NCBI GenBank assembly: GCA_020201305.1
Contig: JAIVHC010000180.1
Coordinates: forward strand, 1 to 12,328
From: Geobacteraceae bacterium
GTDB taxonomy: Bacteria > Desulfobacterota > Desulfuromonadia > Desulfuromonadales > Desulfuromonadaceae
Direction: 5' to 3'
DNA: 12,328 nt
Shown here: in pieces, positions 1 to 6,542 of the stretch
Position numbering within the stretch: the stretch's first letter is position 1
Layout: the number at the start of each line of letters is the position of its first letter
Made by a program: the position numbers and the translations under genes
The notes under the pieces: generated by a model
The model's input: the letters and a program-made list of their open reading frames with translations, nothing else
What the model was told of the DNA's origin: nothing
Databases searched by the model: none

Positions 1-524
1 CCAAAGCGCTGGGAAGCGGGATTCTCACCACGGCACTGAAAGCTGAGATTGTATCCGAAAAGGATCTCGAAGCGGCCATTGCGAGCATGGCAAGATTAAA
101 CAAATACGCGGCTAAAGTGATGGCTGAGGTGGGAGTAAATGCGTGTACGGATGTCACCGGTTTTGGTTTACTGGGGCACTGCACCGAGATGGCACTGGCG
201 AGCAAGGTGGAGATCCGGATCGAATCTCCCACTCTGCCTGCGTATCCGGGAGCCTCAGATATGGCAGCGGTGGGGCTGATTCCTGAGGGAAGTTATCGCA
301 ATCGCCAGCACTACGCCGGAAAGCTGCAGGAGCCCGAAGCCGTCGATCCTTTCGCTCTCGATCTGCTGTGTGATCCCCAGACCTCCGGCGGGCTGCTGAT
401 GGCAGTCTCCCCGGCAAAAGCACAGAAGCTCCTTGAGCGCCTGGATAAGGTTGGAGAAATCGCCACCCTTATTGGAGAGGTGACGGACGCGGATGCTTCA
501 GAAGGACGGGTGGTCGTAGTATAA
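1..524 (+). CDS. selD: Selenide, water dikinase (selenophosphate synthetase), C-terminal part
   Basis: SelD makes selenophosphate from selenide and ATP, the selenium donor for selenocysteine and selenouridine synthesis. The gene enters from the left edge already in frame (first full codon at base 3), so the N-terminal half with the catalytic Cys/Sec and Lys is outside the window. About 173 residues are visible. The first ones read KALGSGILTTA, a conserved SelD stretch. Further on are TDVTGFGLLGH and DPQTSGGLL, both hallmarks of the family's AIRS-type C-terminal domain. The frame ends in TAA at 522-524 and looks intact. It is the only plus-strand gene and converges on the diguanylate cyclase gene. 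Presence of selD implies selenoprotein or selenouridine synthesis in the cell, but no in-frame UGA was recognised in the other genes here. Confidence 0.95.
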   Translation, partial: KALGSGILTTALKAEIVSEKDLEAAIASMARLNKYAAKVMAEVGVNACTDVTGFGLLGHCTEMALASKVEIRIESPTLPAYPGASDMAAVGLIPEGSYRNRQHYAGKLQEPEAVDPFALDLLCDPQTSGGLLMAVSPAKAQKLLERLDKVGEIATLIGEVTDADASEGRVVVV

Positions 525-539
525 ACCACCTGCCCTTCT
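500..539. terminator. Imperfect hairpin between convergent selD and GGDEF genes
   Basis: Bases 500-514 (AGAAGGACGGGTGGT) pair with 525-539 (ACCACCTGCCCTTCT) over 15 positions with one A-C mismatch and one G-U wobble on the plus strand. The 10-base loop contains the selD stop codon. The hairpin could form in transcripts from both sides, which suits a shared terminator for convergent genes. There is no clear U-tract on either side, so factor-independent termination is not certain. Confidence 0.5.
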
Positions 540-560
540 TATCGCATTGGGGTCAGAAGG

Positions 561-1115
561 TTAGAACTCGTCATCATCCCACATGTGGGATTCAAAGCGC
601 ACCACCTTATTACGTCCGGTCTCTTTGGCTTTATAAAGAGCCACATCCGCGAATTTAATCGCCTGCCAGAAGGCGTCGGTATCGTGAGGAAACTCACTTA
701 CGCCGACGCTGATGGTCTTTCTTATTTTTTCTCCGTTGACCTTAAAGCCTTTTTCTTCAACGCCACTACGCACCTTTTCCGCTACCGCTTCGGAGTCACC
801 CGGCTCGATATCAATGAGCATGATGAGGAACTCTTCCCCCCCATAGCGAATCACCATATCCGACTCGCGCACACTCGCACACATAATCTCAGTACAATCC
901 TTAAGAATAGCATCACCCGCATCGTGTCCGTATTTATCATTGACCTGCTTGAAGTAGTCAATATCGCACATAAGGAGGCCGATGTTCTTCTTGCGCCGCA
1001 GGGTCATGGCAATGAGGTGGGAGGCCTGATCCTGCATAAAGCGGCGGTTGAAAAGCCCTGTCATGGGATCGCGCAGGGTGGAGTCATGCAGGGTTTTCAT
1101 TTCACCGCGCGGCAC
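561..1115 (-). CDS. GGDEF diguanylate cyclase domain, separated from its sensor part
   Basis: This frame encodes a complete GGDEF domain, which makes cyclic di-GMP from two GTP. Counting from a GTG at 1115 (184 aa), it shows DPMTGLFNRR at 16-25, the metal site D51-x-D-x-F-K, and the active site GGEEF at 92-96. The product-inhibition I-site RESD lies at 83-86, exactly five residues before GGEEF. The C-terminal tail ending in MWDDDEF also fits the family. The frame overlaps the HAMP sensor frame upstream (stop TGA at 1099-1097) by up to 19 bp. The ATG at 1100 shares bases with that TGA (ATGA), so coupled re-initiation is possible. Family comparison from memory puts sensor and cyclase in one chain with roughly 75 more residues between them. 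I therefore think this is the back half of a gene broken by an out-of-frame deletion. Catalytic residues are intact; membrane sensing would be lost unless the two halves associate. Confidence 0.85.
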   Translation of the reverse strand: MPRGEMKTLHDSTLRDPMTGLFNRRFMQDQASHLIAMTLRRKKNIGLLMCDIDYFKQVNDKYGHDAGDAILKDCTEIMCASVRESDMVIRYGGEEFLIMLIDIEPGDSEAVAEKVRSGVEEKGFKVNGEKIRKTISVGVSEFPHDTDAFWQAIKFADVALYKAKETGRNKVVRFESHMWDDDEF

Positions 1116-2176
1116 AGATCACAGCTGTTGAGAATTTCCGGATTACATTCGAGATCTTTTTCCGACAACGTGACCGGAAACACCGGCTTCATGGTTTTGA
1201 AATCCTCCGCAACCTCGTAGATGCGGTAGTTTTCAATACCCAGATTGGTTTGAAATGCCTCCCCCAGGCGGGAATAAACGTCCTCCAGGGTAGCATCCTC
1301 CTCAATCACATTCTTGAATACCGTCATGCCGTGCACGGTATCCATCAACTCATTGAATTCGGTTGCCATCACCCCGATTTCGTCTGCTGAACGCACCTCG
1401 ATTTTGTCCATCAGATCCACATGGCCGGTGGCGAGGGTGTGGATTTTACGAATCATCGCACTTACCGGCGTGACTATTGAATCCGCTATCCAGAAGGTGA
1501 ATACAGCCAACAGTCCCAATGCCAGCACCAGCACTCCTATCACTATCCAGAACGCATAGGTGGTGGTTTTGGTAATCGCCTGCGAATAGTTTTGTGCCTG
1601 GTTTGAAATATGGTTCAGAAATTCAATACTTTGCGCCTTAATGCTGTGGAGATCGTCCCCCAACTGTTTGATAAAATCCGCACTTTCTACCATCTGACCT
1701 GGTTGCCCTGCAGCAGCATCCGCACGTATGAAGCCGTAGCTGGTTGTTGCATCGAGCATATCCCCCACATAGGAGCGAATATCTTCTATGAATATCCTGT
1801 TTTGCTCATCCTCCATCCAGGAGGGGTTATTAAACCGCTTCCATAACAGGCGCATGGGGGATACGGTCTGGCTCTCATGCACCTCATCCAGCGCTGCATT
1901 CATCCGCTGCAGGATCGTTCTCACCTTTTCAGCATTCGCCGCAACCGCTTTTTCGCTCTGCGCATTCTCCAGCGCCTCTAACCAGCGCTCGAGTTCGTAG
2001 GTCTTACTCAGCACCTCGTTGGCTGTGTGTTCATAGGGCAACAACACCTTCACCATGGAGGAAGTCTTCATGTTTACATCGATAAGGACGTAAAACGCAA
2101 CGCTGGCGAGAACCATAAACCAGAACAGTACTCCAACAGAGAAGAGGAGAAATTTTTTTCTGATCCGCAGGTCCAC
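1097..2176 (-). CDS. Membrane sensor with HAMP domain, front half of a split diguanylate cyclase
   Basis: This is an inner-membrane signalling protein without its output domain. Counted from GTG at 2176 (359 aa) it has a short basic N-terminus (DLRIRKK), TM1 at about 9-32, and a periplasmic mostly helical region at about 33-205 resembling a four-helix sensor. TM2 follows at about 207-232, HAMP at about 233-285 (with ADEIGVMATEFNELM), and the start of a GAF-like domain. It ends abruptly just after CDLCRAVK. Three cysteines near the end (C-x7-C-x2-C, about 344-355) could bind metal, but that is inference. The start is uncertain. The frame is open up to a GTG at 2242, but that would overlap the conserved part of the flavin reductase, and no start has a good ribosome binding site. 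The 2176 GTG suits the membrane topology. The GGDEF domain follows in another frame. Likely one damaged gene together with it. Confidence 0.75.
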   Translation of the reverse strand: MDLRIRKKFLLFSVGVLFWFMVLASVAFYVLIDVNMKTSSMVKVLLPYEHTANEVLSKTYELERWLEALENAQSEKAVAANAEKVRTILQRMNAALDEVHESQTVSPMRLLWKRFNNPSWMEDEQNRIFIEDIRSYVGDMLDATTSYGFIRADAAAGQPGQMVESADFIKQLGDDLHSIKAQSIEFLNHISNQAQNYSQAITKTTTYAFWIVIGVLVLALGLLAVFTFWIADSIVTPVSAMIRKIHTLATGHVDLMDKIEVRSADEIGVMATEFNELMDTVHGMTVFKNVIEEDATLEDVYSRLGEAFQTNLGIENYRIYEVAEDFKTMKPVFPVTLSEKDLECNPEILNSCDLCRAVK

Positions 2177-2747
2177 AAAAGTGATAAAACGTTCCGACTG
2201 CAAAAGCCTTGCCGATAAATTCGCCCACACCATAATATTCACGCGCCCCGGGGATAAACAGGAGTGGATCCATCTTTTTCACATCCGGTATCCCTTTTTC
2301 ATCCAGACACTCAGCCTCAATCTTCACATCCATCACTTCCCCCACAAACATGGTATGGGTGCCGAGTTCAATACTGGTTTTGAAGCGGCATTCCAGCACG
2401 AGATAGGCCTCATCCAGGCACGGTGCATGGACAAATTCACCTTTGCTCACATGCTGGCCACACGCCTCAATTTTGTTCAGATCCCGCCCGGAGGCGATGC
2501 CGTAGTAATCTGCTGCCATTACGTGATCGCATCCGAGCAGATTGATAGTGAAGGCCTGGTGCTCCAGAATGCTGGCGTAGGTATAGCGCTTATTCTGCAC
2601 CGAGACCATCACACATGGGGGTTCGGAACAGCAGATTCCGCCCCAGGCCGCATTCATCATATTGGGCTGCCCCTGGGCATCATAACTCCCCACCAGATAC
2701 ACGGGGGTTGGAAATGCGAGTGGTTTTGCTCCCAGTGATTGTTTCAT
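2031..2747 (-). CDS. Flavin reductase family (FMN-binding split-barrel) protein with abnormal C-terminal extension
   Basis: Residues 1-185 look like a complete flavin reductase-like protein of the DIM6/NTAB type, an FMN-binding split barrel. Conserved stretches include FPTPVYLVGSYD (12-23), NMMNAAWGGICCSEPPC (29-45), YYGIASGRDLNK (81-92) and the end motif PGAREYYGVGEFIGKAF (166-182). Such proteins reduce free flavin or act as flavoproteins with an unknown partner; the real substrate cannot be read here. Homologues, from memory, end within a few residues after GKAF-x-G. Here the frame runs on for about 50 residues that look like no protein domain and are encoded out of frame with the sensor's first membrane segment. 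The normal stop has probably been lost. The start ATG at 2747 is supported by a strong AAGGAGG 7 bases upstream. The ferritin-like gene ends 72 bp upstream, so they may be cotranscribed. Confidence 0.85.
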   Translation of the reverse strand: MKQSLGAKPLAFPTPVYLVGSYDAQGQPNMMNAAWGGICCSEPPCVMVSVQNKRYTYASILEHQAFTINLLGCDHVMAADYYGIASGRDLNKIEACGQHVSKGEFVHAPCLDEAYLVLECRFKTSIELGTHTMFVGEVMDVKIEAECLDEKGIPDVKKMDPLLFIPGAREYYGVGEFIGKAFAVGTFYHFCGPADQKKISPLLCWSTVLVYGSRQRCVLRPYRCKHEDFLHGEGVVAL

Positions 2748-2754
2748 ACAGTGT

Positions 2755-2761
2755 CCTCCTT
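2755..2761 (-). promoter_or_regulatory. Strong ribosome binding site of the flavin reductase gene
   Basis: The minus strand reads AAGGAGG here, a near-perfect Shine-Dalgarno sequence 7 bases before the ATG at 2747. It fixes the start and suggests high translation compared with the neighbouring genes. Confidence 0.8.
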
Positions 2762-2819
2762 TATGGTTCGGGCTTTGTTTACTCAGCGGTTAGAATAAGA
2801 TCTCTCAATGCGTTGCACC

Positions 2820-3323
2820 TCAGATCTCGGCAGGATCACAAATTTCTGGCCTGATCCCGATATTGTGCGCATCCATGTAGTCAAGCAGGCGCTGCGCGTG
2901 GTCTTTATCCCCTGCATTCAGCTGCTGGAACACCTCTTCTTCTTTACTATCCGGCGTTTTATCCATAAAGCGTTGAAAGTGCAGTTCCGCTGCGGAGTTT
3001 TCCATTCCAAGGGCCAGATTAAAAGCCTGATCCCGACTTGGAGGCGAGGCTGAAAAGTATTGATGCCAGCGTTGGAGTGCTACGCAACTCCGGGTGATGC
3101 TGTCTAGGCTCTCAGCCACCATGTTTTCGGGGATAGAGCCGCGTGGGACAAAGACATCTTTAATACTGCGTAACAAGGCGGCGTGGTTTTGTTCCTCAAG
3201 CATGAGGTTCCACCAGAAATCACTGTCCTGGGGGATTTTATGATAAAAAAGCAGATACAATTTTGCCACCTGAAGTTCGAGCTCTATTGACGCTTCGAGC
3301 ATATTATTCAAATCGGCATGCAT
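2820..3323 (-). CDS. Ferritin-like/rubrerythrin-like diiron four-helix protein
   Basis: A small soluble, mostly helical protein of 167 aa from ATG 3323. The layout is that of a ferritin-like four-helix bundle. Acidic residues in helix 1 (EASIELEL, about 10-17) are followed by an E-x-x-H in helix 2 (EQNH, 44-47). Then come a Glu in helix 3 (AAELHFQRF, Glu113) and a D-x-x-H in helix 4 (DKDH, 139-142). These are the spacings of a two-metal site built from two similar helix pairs, as in rubrerythrins. No C-terminal rubredoxin CxxC knuckle is present, so classical rubrerythrin is excluded. Proposed roles are iron handling or peroxide removal, but substrate is unknown. The start at 3323 is preferred over the ATG at 3338 because GGGGA lies 6 bases upstream of it. 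It begins 21 bp after the radical SAM gene, so the two almost certainly form an operon. Confidence 0.75.
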   Translation of the reverse strand: MHADLNNMLEASIELELQVAKLYLLFYHKIPQDSDFWWNLMLEEQNHAALLRSIKDVFVPRGSIPENMVAESLDSITRSCVALQRWHQYFSASPPSRDQAFNLALGMENSAAELHFQRFMDKTPDSKEEEVFQQLNAGDKDHAQRLLDYMDAHNIGIRPEICDPAEI

Positions 3324-3344
3324 AATAATTCCCCGCATTGGGAG

Positions 3345-5090
3345 TCATCTCTCGGCTACCTCCTGCGTACACACTCCACAGCGTATACATCCATGGCCGG
3401 GTTCCGGGCAGGGAGAAGTAAGAATGTTGGCCTGACTGCGCTGATATTCATCCCATAGATATGCGCGATTCACCCCGGGGTCAATACTATACCAGGGGAA
3501 TTGGTGTTCCAGGGTGTAAGGAGAATATACAACCGCATTCAGATCAACCCCGTTCAAGCGGCATGCCGTTTTCAGGTTTGCACCCTCTGCCATAGCTAGA
3601 ATCACCTCAGCACCACGTCGATCCGCGCGGGATAAAAACCCCTGCAGTTCAGCTCCTTTGAGGGATTCTGCCTGCAGGCGTATATTTGCACTCCTGTTGG
3701 CATATTTACGCAACAAGCCGATACGAGCCTTAAGAATCTTCGGTGCTGCCATAGCATGCCATTGAAACGGGGTCATCGCTTTGGGAACAAACGGATTAAC
3801 CGAGAGATGAATAGTCCCGGCACGCCCTTGTTCGCGCTGCTGCTCCATCCAGGCAACACGTATCTGCTCCACCAGGTCAAGCATGGCGTGGATATCCGCA
3901 TCTTCCTCAAAGGGGAGGCCGACAAGGAAGTAAAGCTTGAGGTTCGGAATCCCCGCCGCGGCAATCATCTCTGCAGCACGCACAATCTGCTCAGCGTTCA
4001 AGTGCTTATTGATGCTGTCGCGCAGGCGCTGGCTTCCCGCTTCGGGCGCGAGGGATATGGTTTTCTGCCCCGAATCGCGCAGCATAGCCACCTGTGCGGA
4101 AGTCATGCTGTCGACACGCAGGCTTGCTACCGAAACATGCGCCCCGGCTGCGCAGAGAGTATTTGCGACAGAGTCAAGCGCAGAATAATCCGAAACTGCA
4201 GCTCCAACCAATCCAGCGGTTACCCCTGCACAAACATCCTCTCCCAGTTGCTCAAGCACTTTATGGGGCCGGCGCTCTCGAGGTGGCAGATATACAAAGC
4301 CAGTGGCACAGAAGCGACATCCGCGCCCACAGCCGCGCGCCACTTCAACCAGACGCATATCCCCGAAGGCGGTATCCCTGGTGGAGACAAAACTGCGGCA
4401 TTCACTGGCGTTGAGATCTTCCACCCAGCGACGCTGTACCGGAAACGCTGCCCCTTCATCCACATTCCAGTGTACGTTTCCGCCAGTATCCATATGCGGA
4501 TGACATAAACCCGGTACATAAAATCCGCTCTGGGATGCGAGACTGCGTAACAGCTCAGCACGGGTTGAATCACGCAGCAGGGTATCAATAAGAGGAGGGA
4601 GAAGCACCTCCGCTTCGCCGATGGTAAAAATATCAAACCAGGGTGCAACAGGTTCAGGATTCATCAGGGTGCAGATCCCTCCTGCTATCACTACAGGGTC
4701 CTTATCGCCGCGTTCGGCTGCGCTCAGGGGGAGGCGCATAAGCTCGAACATGGGGGGGAGATTGAGATAGTCGTTTTCGAACGAAAGAGAAAACGCAACC
4801 ATATCAAAGTCGGTAACAGAGCGACGACTTTCAAACGAATACAGAGGAGCGTTTTCTCCCTGCATCGCCTTGAGTTCATCCGCGTCGGGCCAGAAAACCC
4901 GCTCACATACACATTCCGGGTGCTCGTTGAGCCAGTGAAACACCGCCTGGAATCCAAGATTGCTCATGGCATTGTAGTAGGTATTGGGATACACCAACGC
5001 CACGCGTAGCCGCGCTCCCGCATGTGCTGTTGCGCGCGGATGTTCTCCACGCAGGCGTTCCTGGCGTCTCTGTTCGTATTCCGGGCGCAT
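3345..5090 (-). CDS. B12-binding-type radical SAM protein with C-terminal cysteine cluster
   Basis: A 581-residue protein of the radical SAM superfamily, which cleaves S-adenosylmethionine at a 4Fe-4S cluster to start radical chemistry. The cluster motif CGRGCRFC has Cys 254, 258 and 261. Before it lies a Rossmann-like domain of about 30-180 (starting RVALVYPNTYY) similar to cobalamin-binding domains of this superfamily; I do not see a clear DxHxxG, so cobalamin binding is unproven. Later stretches SLAPEAGSQRLRD and NLKLYFLVGLPFEED are typical of the SAM barrel. The extreme C-terminus has C561-x6-C568-x2-C571-x2-C574, which could hold a second iron-sulfur cluster. The start ATG 5090 is chosen because AGGA lies 6 bases upstream; a TTG at 5114 would add 8 residues but has no ribosome binding site. 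It follows the terminator of the dcw cluster, so it should have its own promoter, which I could not identify. Substrate unknown. Confidence 0.85.
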   Translation of the reverse strand: MRPEYEQRRQERLRGEHPRATAHAGARLRVALVYPNTYYNAMSNLGFQAVFHWLNEHPECVCERVFWPDADELKAMQGENAPLYSFESRRSVTDFDMVAFSLSFENDYLNLPPMFELMRLPLSAAERGDKDPVVIAGGICTLMNPEPVAPWFDIFTIGEAEVLLPPLIDTLLRDSTRAELLRSLASQSGFYVPGLCHPHMDTGGNVHWNVDEGAAFPVQRRWVEDLNASECRSFVSTRDTAFGDMRLVEVARGCGRGCRFCATGFVYLPPRERRPHKVLEQLGEDVCAGVTAGLVGAAVSDYSALDSVANTLCAAGAHVSVASLRVDSMTSAQVAMLRDSGQKTISLAPEAGSQRLRDSINKHLNAEQIVRAAEMIAAAGIPNLKLYFLVGLPFEEDADIHAMLDLVEQIRVAWMEQQREQGRAGTIHLSVNPFVPKAMTPFQWHAMAAPKILKARIGLLRKYANRSANIRLQAESLKGAELQGFLSRADRRGAEVILAMAEGANLKTACRLNGVDLNAVVYSPYTLEHQFPWYSIDPGVNRAYLWDEYQRSQANILTSPCPEPGHGCIRCGVCTQEVAER

Positions 5091-5096
5091 CCAATA

Positions 5097-5100
5097 TCCT
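5097..5100 (-). promoter_or_regulatory. Ribosome binding site deciding the radical SAM start
   Basis: AGGA on the minus strand, 6 bases before ATG 5090. The alternative TTG at 5114 is preceded by CCACCCCTC, which has no complementarity to 16S rRNA. The site therefore favours the shorter protein. Confidence 0.5.
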
Positions 5101-5183
5101 GTGTTCCTGCTCAAGAGGGGTGGTGAATAGTTTCTCTCCTGTTACTGTTCCTAGCGTTGCTGCAATGTTACCCTTGTACAAGT

Positions 5184-5220
5184 AAAACGGGGACCAGTAC
5201 TCACTCAAGTACGGCCCCCG
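5184..5220 (-). terminator. Intrinsic terminator after ftsZ
   Basis: Read on the minus strand, CGGGGGCCGTACT (5220-5208) pairs with AGTACTGGTCCCCG (5201-5188) around a 6-base loop, with one G-U wobble and one bulged T. TTTT follows directly (5187-5184). This is a standard rho-independent terminator 74 bp after the ftsZ stop and marks the end of the dcw cluster. Confidence 0.85.
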
Positions 5221-5293
5221 CCTGTTTTCCATCATATCCTCTTACCCTACTGCATTCGCGTCACGCTGCTCAGGGGAACATGCAGACAGATTT

Positions 5294-6442
5294 TCAGTCC
5301 ACGCGCTTGCGCAAAAAAGTGGGAATATCGTACTCATCCTCCTCCGCCGTTTGCATCCGCATCATGCGTGCGCTGTCGCGCTGCTGCTTGCGAATAATCG
5401 TAGGCACATCGAGATCCACATTGGTGCCGATGCGCTTCGCGGCGTTTTCCTTCACATCCTCGAGGTTGTTATGCCTCTTGTCAAAGGATGCACCAAAGCC
5501 GGTGGCAATCGCGGTTATCTGAAGGGTTTCACCCAACTCCTCATTCACCACGAGTCCCACAAAAATATTTGCATCCTCATGCACCTTTTCCTGCACAATG
5601 CGTGAAGCCTCGTCAAACTCCTCCATAGTCATATTGCTCGAACCGGAAATATTGACAAGCACCCCTTTGGCACCGGAGATATCGATATCCTCGAGCAGGG
5701 GACTGCTGATGGCCTGGTGCGCCGCTTCACTTGCGCGCTTTTCACCTTCGGCAACTCCGATTCCCATCATCGCCATGCCACGTTCACTCATAACCGATTT
5801 CACATCGGCAAAGTCGACATTAATCACACCACTGGTGGTGATGATATCGGAAATCCCCTGTACCGCCTGACGCAATACATCATCTGCTGGCTTGAACGCT
5901 TCAAGGATGCTGGTATTTTTACCTGCGAGACCCACAAGGCGATCGTTAGGAATGACAATCAGGGAGTCGACCACATCCTTAAGTTCTGTGGCACCGGCAT
6001 CCGCCTTGACCTGGCGTTGACGCCCCTCGCGGGTGAAGGGCTTGGTAACCACACCCACCGTCAGAGCGGAAACTTCCCGCGCTACCTCTGCAATAATGGG
6101 TGCGGCACCCGTACCAGTCCCCCCACCGAGCCCACAGGCTACAAACACCATGTCAGCTCCGCTGAGAAGTTCGGCAATGCGACTGCGATCTTCCATGGCC
6201 GCCTCACGCCCTGTATCAGGATTTGCTCCCGCTCCCAGACCTTTGGTGAGTTTGGTCCCCAGTTGGACCTTGGTCGGTGCCTTGCTGCGCTTCAGCGCCT
6301 GTGCATCCGTATTCGCAACAATAAATTCCACGCCACTGATATTTGCATCGATCATGGCGTCAACCACGTTGCCGCCACCTCCACCAACACCGATGACCTT
6401 TATCTTTGCCGACTGATCCAACGATTCATCAAATTCAAACAT
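5294..6442 (-). CDS. ftsZ: Cell division protein FtsZ
   Basis: FtsZ is the tubulin-like GTPase that polymerises into the Z-ring at midcell. The 382 residues are the usual length. The N-terminal nucleotide domain has IGVGGGGGNVV (17-27) and the tubulin signature GGGTGTG (106-112). The T7 synergy loop NVDFAD is at 208-213, with the two Asp that complete the GTPase site of the next subunit. The C-terminal domain ends near 320. A charged linker of about 50 residues leads to the conserved tail YDIPTFLRK (371-379), which binds FtsA and other anchors. The start ATG 6442 has GGGGGAA about 5 bases upstream. It lies 83 bp after ftsA and is the last gene of the cluster. A candidate promoter and a hairpin in the gap may give it an extra transcript, fitting the high FtsZ demand. 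Nothing looks damaged. Confidence 0.98.
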   Translation of the reverse strand: MFEFDESLDQSAKIKVIGVGGGGGNVVDAMIDANISGVEFIVANTDAQALKRSKAPTKVQLGTKLTKGLGAGANPDTGREAAMEDRSRIAELLSGADMVFVACGLGGGTGTGAAPIIAEVAREVSALTVGVVTKPFTREGRQRQVKADAGATELKDVVDSLIVIPNDRLVGLAGKNTSILEAFKPADDVLRQAVQGISDIITTSGVINVDFADVKSVMSERGMAMMGIGVAEGEKRASEAAHQAISSPLLEDIDISGAKGVLVNISGSSNMTMEEFDEASRIVQEKVHEDANIFVGLVVNEELGETLQITAIATGFGASFDKRHNNLEDVKENAAKRIGTNVDLDVPTIIRKQQRDSARMMRMQTAEEDEYDIPTFLRKRVD

Positions 6443-6466
6443 ACTAGTTCCCCCTGAGGTTTAACC

Positions 6467-6505
6467 GACCCGAAACCACCCAGCGCCTGGGTTCAGGTTG
6501 GGGTC
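6467..6505 (-). other. Predicted RNA hairpin in the ftsA-ftsZ gap
   Basis: On the minus strand three stem segments nest in order. GACCC (6505-6501) pairs with GGGTC (6471-6467), AACC (6499-6496) with GGTT (6477-6474), and CCCAG (6491-6487) with CTGGG (6483-6479) around a GCG loop. No U-tract follows, so it is not a terminator. It ends about 12 bases before the ftsZ Shine-Dalgarno. It may stabilise or be a processing site of the ftsZ mRNA, by inference. Confidence 0.5.
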
Positions 6506-6512
6506 CGACCGT

Positions 6513-6542
6513 TATATAGTGCGAGTTAAAAAAATTCTCCAA
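6513..6542 (-). promoter_or_regulatory. Candidate ftsZ promoter
   Basis: On the minus strand TTGGAG (6542-6537) and TATATA (6518-6513) are 18 bases apart, with an AT-rich spacer that includes the end of ftsA. They match the sigma-70 consensus at 3 of 6 and 4 of 6 positions. The expected start would be about 6505, exactly at the base of the hairpin. Weak evidence alone, but the placement is reasonable. Confidence 0.3.

Noticed and set aside
1085..1115. Programmed frameshift or selenocysteine readthrough joining the sensor to the GGDEF domain
   Set aside because: No canonical X-XXY-YYZ slippery heptamer is seen in the sensor frame before the TGA. Reading through TGA stays out of the GGDEF frame and soon meets another stop. 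The missing protein segment is better explained by deletion.
585..1220. Plus-strand open frame of 211 codons opposite the GGDEF gene
   Set aside because: It covers the GGDEF domain antisense and shows no domain; it also spans the split junction without explaining it.
2748..2819. Promoter for the flavin reductase between it and the ferritin-like gene
   Set aside because: Only poorly spaced or weak hexamers were found; cotranscription from the radical SAM operon is equally likely.
3756..4508. Plus-strand open frame of 250 codons opposite the radical SAM gene
   Set aside because: The minus strand carries all radical SAM motifs in one frame; the antisense product resembles no protein family known to me.
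5717..6457. Plus-strand open frame of 246 codons opposite ftsZ
   Set aside because: It is antisense to a fully conserved FtsZ, has no recognisable domain and is rich in His, Thr and Cys as expected of a shadow frame.
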